From Diplolepis rosae (lineage: Eukaryota; Arthropoda; Insecta; Hymenoptera; Diplolepididae), in the NCBI GenBank assembly GCA_030998225.1, contig JAPYXD010000460.1, positions 186,001-250,000 of the forward strand: a stretch of DNA of 64,000 nt, read 5' to 3'. Within the stretch, counting starts at the first letter, position 1, and each line of letters opens with the position of its first letter. A model generated the notes under the pieces. It did no database searches. It was not told the DNA's origin and saw only the letters and a list, made by a program, of their open reading frames with translations. Made by a program: the position numbers and the translations under genes. Shown piece by piece: positions 55,128-64,000 of this stretch.

Positions 55128-56700
55128 CGATACCTTACTACTAGTTTTCCTTACATCTACCAGTCCCAGGAGAGTGTGAGAGAGAAGGAGAGATTTTCCC
55201 TTAGTTTCTGATTCGTCCTAGACTGGGCAATGGTTTTCTGTTAAGTGTTGTTCAAAATCACACTTTGTCCTATTTGCGAATCGCGCCTATCACACGCGCA
55301 CACAAATACTGTTTTTCCACTTTCTGTTAGGTTTAATAAGAGAAAATAACGGTTAGCTTTCAACCAGAAAAGGGTTGAGTGCTTTTAAGCTCGCCCTTTT
55401 CGCCGCTAGAATTTTCCTATTAAATCTAATTACAATATTTTATTAAAAATTATCACTACCGTTTTGAGATTAGGTAGTATTAATTTTTCCGCGATTTCGC
55501 GGACCTTTTTGCCGTTTTTTATTAAATGAATTGGACTTTAAAATAGTCCGCCGAAGAAAGATATATTAAAAATATATTTTGTATACTTGAATATATCTTA
55601 TATGTATTGCTTCCGTCCAGATGAAGTCTTTTGTCTTTTACGTCCGCCCGACACGATTCCAAAAATATAATTTCGTTAGAAAGAGTTTTACGGGTTCAAT
55701 CAACTAACGAGGATCTAGGAACTGTCGATCTAGACCGCAGACGGGCACGATAAAAGAAAAATGTTTTCTTTATTATTCTAAGGTCTGAATCCGGTCAAGA
55801 CACTCAGAAGACTGCGAATTTGATTTTGCCTTAATCCGTTTTACTAGTTCATCGCGAGGTGAGCATGGTAGGGTTTTTTGATGATTAAGGAATTAATTAT
55901 TGGGCAGAGGTAATAATGGCAGGGAGGATTTAGGAATTTGCACAAATGCTGATGTGGTTATTGCGCCATTTGCTGATTTTTAGAATGCAATTATTTCTAC
56001 CCTCTTTCTACACCTATCGTCAAAAAGGAAATGTGCTCATCAATTTTTAGTATTTGATGCATGGCCATCAAATTGTAGAAACAATTCTAGTTTGCAATAT
56101 ATTTCAGAGTAAATCGAAATATATATATTTAATTAGTCTGGGCTTATAATCTTTAAGTGGATTAAAGCTTTAACATAATTATTTAAGTATTCAGATGAGC
56201 GTTGGGTCTTAGTTACAAAAAGCACGTGGCTTTTGTGGCGGGAGATCAGCTGGCTAAAGCATTTGAGCAAGGATAGGTGTATGAGGAGGAGATGCAATTG
56301 TGAGATGAATGCTAGCCTCGCGATGCACAGCAGAGCGCATCAAGATTTTCTAAAAGAGACCAGTATATTAGGCATGTGCATAGGCGAACGAAAGGAGGAA
56401 TTGACAAACGGCAGAAAGCTGTGGCGACAAACAGTGCATGGGTGTACGTGTACTAGATGTCTCTCTCTCTCTCTTCCTCTCTCCTTCGTTCTCTTTTTCC
56501 TCTTATATTCGTACATTCTATCACGAGTCTGCTATTGCTCATTCTTTTTCCTATTCTATTCTTTCTCTGTTCATCCTAGTTCTTATATCATCGCTTTCAC
56601 TTTACACTCATTCTTCGCTTTTCTCTTATTTCATACCTTTTTAGATCATAGCGATCGAGCGCCTATGCACTCTCGCTATCAATTATTCTAGTTTATAAAA
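53180..56700. other. Gene-free region
   Basis: Small ORFs at 53080-53582 (minus) and 56233-56691 (plus) have no motifs. The second owes its length to a CTCTCTC/TTTC-rich tract. An (AT)n microsatellite lies at about 55088-55122. Confidence 0.5.
55088..55122. repeat. (AT)n microsatellite
   Basis: About 17 TA units. Confidence 0.93.
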
Positions 56701-56706
56701 CATTAA

Positions 56707-56890
56707 TGAAATGAATTACTCTACGTCTCAAGACCAGCTCGCATGACCAAAAATGCTGAATTGCATTAGCCACTGGAATGCAATCAGGTTACGAACGTTC
56801 AAAAGTGTGCAGTTCATTCACTTCTAGAGCAATTGATATTCCATAAATTAGGTTTTGTATATTACTAAGAACATTTTCCAAAAAAAAATA
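56707..56890. repeat. Dispersed repeat, copy B (pairs with 3590-3778)
   Basis: Same orientation, about 90% similar by eye; continues uninterrupted past the point where a mariner sits in copy A. Confidence 0.75.
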
Positions 56891-57033
56891 TTGCCCACTT
56901 TGGACCGCCCGTAACAATAAATAACTCATTAACTTATAACCAAATAACTTCAATTGCAATAAATGTAATAAACTCCGATTTGAAAATCTTAGGTTTTGAA
57001 ATATTGTAACTAGCAATATTATTTTTATCGTAG

Positions 57034-58110
57034 AAATCAGCGAGAGAAAGTAGTCCCGATAGCTGTAATACGGTGTCATCACGTGATCCACCCGGTAAGA
57101 AAGTGAGAAGGAAGTATAAGAAGCTTCCAGAGAATGATACGGAGGTACGATACAATTTTAAAATTATAAACAAAAGTTTCTTTTATACTCTCACGATATT
57201 ACATATCTTTTTATTCGAAAAAGCAACTTTGCGACTAAAGTTTTTACATAAAATTGACTGACTGCTATTGTCTAAAATACCGTAATTTTTACTTTAAGAT
57301 AGAGCGAATGTTTATACTACTGTATAGATGAGTACGAAGAAATTTTTTGGATTTACAAATCGTAATAAAAATGTAAAAACACATGTTTCATCTTTAAATT
57401 GTAAATTTCTTTATGAAAATACTATTTTCATAAATGACTTTCTGCACGTGGATTAGCAACAGGCAAGATTACTCAATGGAGTCTTTGAAACTGACAATAG
57501 TTCTGAATTTTGTAGGAATCCGGCATTTGGAGTTCTTCTGATTCTTGTGAAAGAACTAGAAAACAAGGCATGCAATCACTGAAAAATAAGCAGAAACCTG
57601 GACCTGATAAGAAAATGGAGATGGAGAGTTCTGATCATCATGACGAAACGTCGGACATTGATGTAGAAACCAGCATCAAAGAAATGGATGTAGATACACA
57701 GCAGGTAAATATTCATCTTAATTCTTCATTCTCTACCCTTTTCAGCTACTGTGTATTACTTTCAACGACTTTTTAAATGTAAGCGGATTATTTGCAGGAT
57801 GAATATGTTCCTGATGACCACGCTACACCGATAACGTGCACAGATTTTTTCACGCATACCTTGCAAACTATTGTGGAGAGTCACGCCTTGATAGCAGATA
57901 ATGCGGATGAGGTCGACAACAGTAATCGCAGGACGATTGAAAACATTACTGTCGAGGTATTTTATACTTTACTAATGGAACATTTTTCATCACTTTCTTT
58001 TCTTTATCGCGTTATTAATGTCAGCGTTGTACAGTAAATTATTTTTTACTCAGGAGAAACGAACCTATTTTGAGAATCGTAGGCACAACAACGGTACTAA
58101 CACTATTTAA
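57034..58110 (+). CDS. 3' part of a spliced host gene, four exons, product not recognised
   Basis: Exons 57034-57144, 57516-57704, 57798-57956 and 58054-58110. Each junction fits GT-AG rules: TATCGTAG|, GAG|GTACGA; TTTTGTAG|, CAG|GTAAAT; TTTGCAG|, GAG|GTATTT; TTTTTACTCAG|. All internal exons are multiples of three (111, 189 and 159 nt) in phase 0, and the last ends at TAA 58108-58110. Landmarks: SSRDPPGKKVRRKYKKLP, SGIWSSSDSCERTR, MEMESSDHHDETSDIDVETS, CTDFFTHTLQTIVESHALIA, NRRTIENITVE, KRTYFENRRHNNGTNTI. The protein is hydrophilic: a basic patch, an acidic Ser-rich linker, then a helix-prone C-terminus. It may be nuclear, but that is only composition. Upstream exons were not found. This is the best candidate for a live host gene here. 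Confidence 0.72.
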
Positions 58111-59740
58111 CACTCTCCGTTATCATGAGAGACTTCCTTTTCAGACTCTACTGTAATATGACTCGCAGGTTTTCTTCCAGTTCATGTCAAAAATCATTCT
58201 TAGGGGTATTTTCTTTTCATTATAAATATCGGTGCTATTCATTTCATTCGTTTCACTTTTTTTAACAAACAGGCGTTTTCTGTAGTTTCCGATTAGAAAC
58301 ATTCCAAATCAATTTTGAACGACAAATGTCGTATGAAGCTTATTTTAAGCTTGCCAGTAACTTACTTCTTTATTTTTGATTATTTTTTTCAAAGTAAGTT
58401 TTGATTTCCTTTTCAAAATATATTTGAAATTGCAAGCATTTCACGAGATATAGTTGAAATTCCATATGTCTAGATTCTACCTGTACATCATTGTTTAGTG
58501 CCAAATAGAAATTTTAGTTACGCTATTCAGAAATGAATGTCTTAGCAGTTGAAAAATATGTAATTTATAACGGTTAAAAGTGCCTAATTTCAAATCGAAA
58601 CTTTGTAAGTGAGATAATTATCAAATGAGTTGAATTTTTTTAAATCAGGATCGCTTTAAATTCAAAAAATTTAAGTTCAAACGTCAAATGAGAATTAATA
58701 GCATTTGATCGTTAGGAAATGTAAATTAATTGTAAAATTGTTAATATGATATTCTGGAATTTCTTTTTCAATGAAAAAAATTTATGTTACTTCAACAGTA
58801 TACTTTCGTAATGAGATAGACAACAAAATTTTTCGTCAAACCAACAAAATTCTATGTATGATTTTCAAGCATTATAATTCCGAATACTTTAGATTTTAAT
58901 ACTGAAAATGAGAGCATATATTAATTTTTTTATTGAAAATGTTACAATTTCTTATCCTATAAAGTGTTCATAATTATTGTCAATATCCTTTAATATTATT
59001 GTACATGAAAATAAAATTTTATATTATCTTTACAATTTGTACGACTTCAATTACACATTTTCGAATTTTTGAAAATTTGATTTTTAAATGTTCAATTTAT
59101 AAAATTGTCAAACGACTGGGATTTTTTTGTTGTTTTCTAGGGGTAAATCTGAATCTCATAAAGACATTGCTTCTTTACGTTGGTTAGAAAATCCGTTTGA
59201 TTTAAAAATTGTGATTATTTCGCTACGATTTGTTTAACATTAACAACTTTAGTAATTCAGAAAACATTTTAGAGTAAAAATTAATTTCGATTACTCAAAA
59301 AATGCTTAAAAATTTCTGTTTAAAATGATTCAAAAAATAACATCGATAACAAGCCAGGAAAATGCTATACCAACTTGCAGGCTGAGTAAAGTATGTGTAC
59401 ATACCATATAAATATACAAAGTCAGCAATGCATATGGGGCACAATTCGTCAAGTGTACCCGCCTAAAAATTTTTTGTCCCCGATTTCCTTGAAAGTCCGC
59501 GAAATTATTGTCCTGGTGAACCTCTTTTAATTCCCCTAAGAGAACGTCTCTAGTGCGACGGGTTGTCAGTATACAGGGGCTCGAATTTTCAACTTTTTAC
59601 CGCGCACGCTGATGCTCAATTACCCATAACTTCTACAAAAGTTATCCACATTAATTTTTTATGGAGGTCTTGGCAACATTTTTCAATTAGCTTTACGCTG
59701 AAATCAATGGTTTTAGATACAAAAAATTAGTTGAACTTCA
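58111..59740. other. 3' flank of the host gene, no further gene
   Basis: AT-rich, with short ORFs only. Probably 3' UTR and intergenic DNA. Confidence 0.5.
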
Positions 59741-59749
59741 TTTTTTAAT

Positions 59750-60043
59750 TCACACTGTCAAAATTCACGGTACAATTATGTCACGCTGAGAATCCTTTTT
59801 AGTTTTTAGAAAATGCCGCATTTAAATTCTGCTCACAAGACTAGTTTTACCCTTGGTGGCGTGTCCTTTTTATATTTTATTTTTTATTGACGTCACGCAT
59901 TGCGCAGTCTCCCGCTGTGTGTAACGTAGTTATACCTCTCTTTGCAATAGGTGGTTTTCTCTCTCTTTTAGTAAATTCACCAGATTTTTCTCTTGACCTA
60001 GTCTGTGCCTATAGTACATTCTAATACGTCGCGGGACGTGACA
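59750..60043 (-). repeat. Gypsy 3' LTR, copy 2
   Basis: On the minus strand it starts TGTCACGTCCCGCGACGTAT, directly after a G-rich polypurine tract. It contains TGACGTCA, TATAAAAAGG (59865-59874) and AAAACTAGTCTTGTGAGCAG. Inverted relative to 41025-41320. Confidence 0.82.
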
Positions 60044-60103
60044 CCTCCCCCCCCACCCTAGATCAAGCGCGGGGGTGAAGCATCCGCGATCGAATCTTCG
60101 GAA
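60044..60103 (-). pseudogene. Polypurine tract and Pol C-terminal tip of a gypsy element
   Basis: Reading on the minus strand, a frame ends SSEDSIADASPPRLI-stop and is followed at once by GGTGGGGGGGGAGG and the LTR. This is the normal 3' end of a gypsy element: the end of Pol, then the plus-strand primer, then the LTR. Upstream the frame closes after a few codons, so only the tip survives. Confidence 0.65.
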
Positions 60104-60188
60104 GAATAATACATTCATTAATGTTTTTGCAGATACATTGAATTTCTATTTCTGATATAATAACAATAGGTGAATTGAATATAACATT

Positions 60189-61760
60189 TGTAACGTGGCA
60201 TGTTGCCTCTTAAACGCACTCTCTCACCTGGCACGGGTAGAGAGGCAAAAACACACAAGGCAGGATCCACAACGTAACTAGTAAGTAATCTTATGTAAGT
60301 AGGACCATGTCAGATCGAGTAGAAAGGGTTAAATTTTGATGAATAACCCGAGAAGACAGAAGAACTTGATCTGGGTGGAAAAATTGTATTATCTTTTACT
60401 TAGTTACTAAGTTACAAGTTACGTTTATAATGTCTACGTTCCGAATAATTGATTTTTATTGTAATAATATTTTGTGTTCCAGCATTGTAATGCTCCGTAG
60501 CCTTTCTAGGAGAGAGAGAGAGAGATAAAATCGAGAAGGAGGAAAGAAGACAGTGAATAGTGGGCAGGAATGGCGGCTCTCTAAACGGAGAGCGAGGACG
60601 CATGGTTCTGGACCGGGAAGGTGGGTCAATGGCAGCCAGCCAATGAAGTGAATGGCCGTTCTCCGCTCGACCTCTGCCTATCACACTTAAGATCGACTGG
60701 AAGTCTATAAGAAAACGACCAAGGAAACAAGACTCCTCCATATTGACAGTTTTCTGGCCGAGAGGAGGTCTTAATCCATATTTAATAATAATAACTTATT
60801 TAAAAGCGAGGAGAGGCGTGCGGGGCGGCCAATTCCATAATAAAAGGGTTTGGTAAAGAACGAGATGGCAGCACCTCCCGGTCATGGAACGTGGAAGGCG
60901 GAACGTGGAGCTGAACCGTGAGGAGAGACGCCATTCTGTCTTGTTTGTTCTAGGGCTTAAAGAAGATTTTTAAGTATATCGAAAGTACTTTTTTGGAAAA
61001 TTACGGCAAAGTTAAATGCCTGTTGGAAATTTTGGATGAGAAATGGATAACTTTAACCAAAGTTTATAAAAGGCATGGAGACTTCCAGTCTGGAAAGTTT
61101 CGGTAATTTTGGAAATTTCGCCGTAGGACGTGACAGAATCTATGGTATGGTTCCCCTAGCGTATCCAAATTATTAATGAAGAGATTTTTCGAATATAAGT
61201 CGGCCATTAATAGTAAAATATGGCAATTTACTGAGATTACTCAGTAAATAAGTCGAACTCGTGAAATCGCTGTACAATCTGACGATCCGACTAAAGATGA
61301 AGTTGGATGATACCTATTGCGTATATTACGAGAGGCTCAACGTTAAATAGGGCGATTGCGGATTTTTTGCCTTTTCGACATTTTTGCTGCGTGAAGGAAA
61401 TTAAATTTCTATGCGCGAGAATTTCGGTTATTTTTCAGGTCGTATTTCGGAGTAGCTTCGGTTAATTTTTGGAAATTTCGGCAAATGTGGGCGAATTTCA
61501 ATAGTTTTAGAAATTTTTAGAAATAATGTCGGTCAATTTTCGGAAATTTCGCAAGTGCACGCGAATTTCAGGAACTTTAGGATATTTCCTAGAAGAAACA
61601 GTATAGTGCTAGAATAAAGGATCTTTGAAGGTACATATTAGAATATTTAGTGATTTCTTTTCGGTTTTAGAGGAATTAAGTAAACGTAGTAGCGTGCTTA
61701 CGTAACGTACAAACGAGACCAAGTCGGATTCCAGGAGGCTGGCTCCACTTTTCGCTCCTG
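60189..61760 (+). repeat. Possible LTR or leader of the downstream gypsy element
   Basis: Starts TGTAACGTGGCATGTTGCCT, contains a (GA)n tract (60510-60525) and a CCATAATAAAAGG TATA-like site near 60833. Many GGAAATTTCG-type phrases follow from 61110 to 61560. With no second LTR inside the window, the boundary and class are guesses. No primer-binding site was recognised. Confidence 0.3.
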
Positions 61761-61899
61761 ACAGTCAAGCGTGCGCAGATGGTAGCTAGGCTTCCACCGT
61801 CACGAGAGCCTCGTATTTAACCGCGGACGAGGAACGAGAGTGGAATGATTCGCCTGCACAAGAGTCTCGTCCAATGTACCGTAATGTAAGCCGCCAGGA

Positions 61900-62632
61900 A
61901 GTAGGCACGCGAGACACACTACAGATCGTATGAAAGTGGGGCGTGACCTTTTCAGGAAAACGCGATTCTAGCGCGGAAGAATTCCTCACAAGAGACCAGG
62001 AATTCCGAAGAGGTAGCCCACTTTCAGATGACGAAATGTTGGGAGCGTTGCCTTTTCTCTTGACAGACAAGGCTCTACAATGGCACCGTCTTCACGAAGA
62101 CACTTTCACATCCTGGCATGACTTCGCGCAAGCGTTCTGGCGTCATTTCGGTGGGGTCAACTTTCAGACCAAGATCCTAGACGAGGCAAGGAAGCGGACT
62201 CAGGGAGCAAATGAAAGTCTGACCGACTTCCTGATGAACATTCGCCTGATCTTCAAACACCAAGACCCTCCCTACTCGATGGCGGAAGAGATGGAGTTGG
62301 TGTACAACAACTTATATCCCCGCTATCGAGCCAACATCGGGAGAGAGGAGTTTGACTCGTTCTCAGAACTAGAGAGATTAGGCGAGTTGTGTGAAGCGTT
62401 CCAAGCCATGTCTCGGACCTATGTGCCCCCACCGCCTCCTGAGGAGTCACTATTGCCTGAATTGGCTTACAAGCCCAAGGCGAGGTCCTACTTAACGAAG
62501 ACATGCCAAATAGGAACTCTCCACCGGAAGGAGTCAAAAATTAAAACCAGCCAACGTACGCAGCCGAGTGGATGCCAAGATTTCAGCAACCATATGCATC
62601 ATGGTACCCGCCATATTTTCCGCCATCAATAA
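61900..62632 (+). pseudogene. Gypsy Gag
   Basis: The capsid region shows VTFSGKRDSSAEEFL, MLGALPFLLTDKALQWHRLH, FTSWHDFAQAFWRHFG, NESLTDFLMNIRLIFKHQ, MELVYNNLYPRYR and FDSFSELERLGELCEAFQ, the pattern of the retrotransposon-gag domain. A TGA lies just upstream (61931) in the same frame, and the usable frame begins with GTG at 61943, so the true N-terminus is cut off. After VPPPPPEESLLPE the frame shifts. The proline-rich linker (FQQPYASWYPPYFPPS) continues at about 62555-62670 in the next frame. Confidence 0.85.
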
Positions 62633-62670
62633 CTTCGGCAGTAACCCCCACGAAGGGGACGAGCCGAGTC

Positions 62671-62820
62671 CGCCTAAGATGTTGGAACTGCGGCAACTTA
62701 GGTCATAGTTTTTGATATTGTAAGTTAGTAAGGAAAGCTTTCTGCCACAGATGTGGTGAACCCGACCAAAATGCGTATACGTGCACCTCATGCGCATGCC
62801 CCGTGTCGGGAAACGCGTAA
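62671..62820 (+). pseudogene. Two CCHC zinc knuckles of Gag, damaged
   Basis: Knuckle 1 is C-W-N-C-G-N-L-G-H with a TGA inside its last spacing before the final Cys. Knuckle 2 is CHRCGEPDQNAYTC, where the His position is Gln. They should bind genomic RNA; both are damaged. Confidence 0.75.
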
Positions 62821-62899
62821 TGGGACCAGCCAATTGGGTCCGGGCGGCCCCTAAATACGCAGAAAGGACCCCCAAAGTGACCTCGAAGATCACGGGGGA

Positions 62900-63257
62900 T
62901 TATTCGTCATGTTCGGTAGGATTAGATACGAGATTATTTATAGACATTAAGTTTAACGGTAAGATAGTTAGGGCTTTATTCGACCTCGGTTCGTGCTGCA
63001 CGTACTTGGGCTAGCGAGCACTGGATAAATTCCCAGAAGTGCAAATTCGCTCCAATGTAAGCACCACAGCCGGCATTATTTACCCTAATGGCCTGGTTGA
63101 AAATACGTCAGGCGAGACAGTAATGATGGTCGAAATTAGTGAAGTAAGTAAGCCCCTGGAAGTCCATTTAGCGCCATCGCTCGATTGTGAGTGTATTTTC
63201 GGGATTAATGGTGCCTACGAATTCGGATTCCAGGTAAATTATGGGTTGAAACAGTGA
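62900..63257 (+). pseudogene. Retropepsin-like domain 1
   Basis: RLFIDIKFNGKIVRALFDLGSCCTYLG, split here for length as LFIDIKFNGK and ALFDLGSCCTYLG, then a TAG at 63012, LDKFPEVQIRS, GIIYPNGLVENTSGE and the C-terminal CECIFGINGAYEFGF. The active-site loop reads D-L-G-S in place of D-T/S-G-A/S. The TGA at 63255 ends it, in frame with domain 2. Confidence 0.7.
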
Positions 63258-63290
63258 AGGCTTCCAGGTGTGGAAGCTCATCGATTTTTT

Positions 63291-63620
63291 GAGAAAAGGA
63301 TCCATAATCCGAGAAATTATGTTAGTTCGCTAGGTTTTGATGAACGCATGTTCATTACAATTAAAATAAGAGGGCAAAAAGTTGAAGCATTATTTGACCC
63401 AGGTTCGTGTCGTACCTATTTAGGTGGGCCAGTATTAGAAAAGTTTCCGGGAATGCTAAGACAGGCTAAAAAAGGAACAAAGGCCAAAGTAGTATACCCG
63501 AATGGAAACGTAGACGAAACCGGAGGGTCTTTATTGGTGTGCATGGGAATAGAAGGTGTGAATGACGAAAGACCAGGCACAAGAATTAGAACGTTTTCTA
63601 AAGGCACGCTTGTCACCTCC
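63291..63620 (+). pseudogene. Retropepsin-like domain 2
   Basis: MFITIKIRGQKVEALFDPG, CRTYLGGPVLEKFPGML, KVVYPNGNVDETGGSLLVCM. Colinear with domain 1 (same LF-I-IK, ALFD-GSC-TYLG, KFP, YPNG, TGG/SGE). The active-site loop reads D-P-G-S. The C-terminal IFGI-type strand of domain 1 is missing because the frame passes into the RT linker. Confidence 0.7.
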
Positions 63621-64000
63621 GTCAAAATATCCACGAGCGATATCGCTGGTCGAGCATCACATCGATGTGAGAGGTCATCCCCCAATTAAGCAGCGATACC
63701 GAAACTACTCGACAAAAATAACCGAATATATGAATAAGGAATTAGACGAGTTATTAGAGGCGAATATGGTCGAGCCATCGGCAAGCGAGTGGTCCAACCC
63801 GATTGTTATGGTCACCAAGTCCGATGGGACCTACCGCATGTGTTTAGACTTCAGGAAGGTTAATGAGGTAGCGAAGAAGGATGCGTATCCATTACCTCAC
63901 ATGGACACGATCTTGTCCAAATTACGCTCAGCAAGGTACATCACGACTATAGATCTGAGTAAAGCTTTTCACCAGATCCCTCTAGCGAGGAACAGTCGTG
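63562..64000 (+). CDS. Gypsy reverse transcriptase, N-terminal part (runs off window)
   Basis: The frame is open from about 63562 (DQAQELERFLKAR) to the end. Motifs: ISLVEHHIDVRGHPPIKQRY, LDELLEANMVEPSASEWSNP, TYRMCLDFRKVNEV, AYPLPHMDTIL and TIDLSKAFHQIPL, the last holding the first catalytic Asp. It is one frame off from the proteases, so Gag-PR-RT could not be made as a single polyprotein from this copy without shifting. Confidence 0.9.
   Translation, partial: MTKDQAQELERFLKARLSPPSKYPRAISLVEHHIDVRGHPPIKQRYRNYSTKITEYMNKELDELLEANMVEPSASEWSNPIVMVTKSDGTYRMCLDFRKVNEVAKKDAYPLPHMDTILSKLRSARYITTIDLSKAFHQIPLARNSR

Larger units (their letters stand above)
61770..64000 (+). mobile_element. Gypsy retroelement, enters RT at the window edge
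   Basis: Order on the plus strand: Gag, zinc knuckles, two protease-like domains, RT. Frames change between Gag, knuckles, proteases and RT. The element runs off the window. Confidence 0.85.

Noticed and set aside
56233..56691. 152-codon ORF with a hydrophobic C-terminal half
   Set aside because: The second half is a CTCTCT/TTC-rich tract; no motif and no splice support.
60412..60741. 109-codon minus-strand ORF
   Set aside because: No motif; lies in the putative LTR/leader and covers a (GA)n tract.

Overview
The window reads as repeat-rich, AT-rich arthropod (most likely insect) nuclear DNA. Evidence: many Tc1/mariner-type elements, a Penelope-like element, three Ty3/gypsy-type retroelements, MITEs, satellites, and two loci with GT-AG introns that keep reading frame. 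No bacterial, organellar or rRNA gene was seen. The order of insect cannot be fixed from what I can see.

Layout. 0-5 kb: microsatellites, a mariner remnant, a gypsy integrase remnant and a mauritiana-type mariner. 5.7-7.4 kb: a broken copy of a multi-copy arthropod protein family. 8-11.7 kb: 67-bp tandem repeat, a mariner with perfect 25-bp inverted ends but a dead ORF, and a Tc1-like transposon that has lost its third catalytic Asp. 14.2-18 kb: a 1.93-kb pogo-like element with TA target duplication, then a large inverted repeat array whose spacer carries a hammerhead-like motif. 18.7-20.2 kb: two unidentified protein remnants, the second cut by a mariner end. 21.3-24.2 kb: a mariner with long inverted ends, interrupted by a Penelope-like element (RT plus GIY-YIG) flanked by inverted hammerhead-like repeats. 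25.3-25.8 kb: a small spliced candidate gene. 26-34.6 kb: mostly gene-free, with MITEs nested in further pogo-like copies.

34.7-40.2 kb (minus strand) is an env-bearing errantivirus-like retroelement in many pieces. 41-49 kb (plus strand) is the most unusual locus. Gypsy-type Gag and RNase H lie downstream of a primer-binding site matching tRNA-Gly. They are followed by a glycoprotein resembling those of chuvirus-type viruses (Jingchuvirales), and then by a reading frame with three tandem double-stranded-RNA-binding folds. Reverse transcriptase and integrase are missing.

49-53.2 kb: a MITE, a 146-bp satellite, a deletion derivative of the Tc1-like element, and more copies of a hairpin MITE. 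57.0-58.1 kb: the 3' part of a spliced host gene (four exons). 59.7-64 kb: a gypsy 3' end on the minus strand, then a plus-strand gypsy element with two tandem protease-like domains that enters RT at the window edge.

Nearly every retroelement ORF is broken by stops or frameshifts. The one long intact coding region is the mariner transposase at 41.4-42.5 kb. There is no operon-like cooperation. The biology is successive, nested transposition, with two independent env acquisitions by retroelements only a few kilobases apart. Family names rest on motifs I recognise, not on a search.
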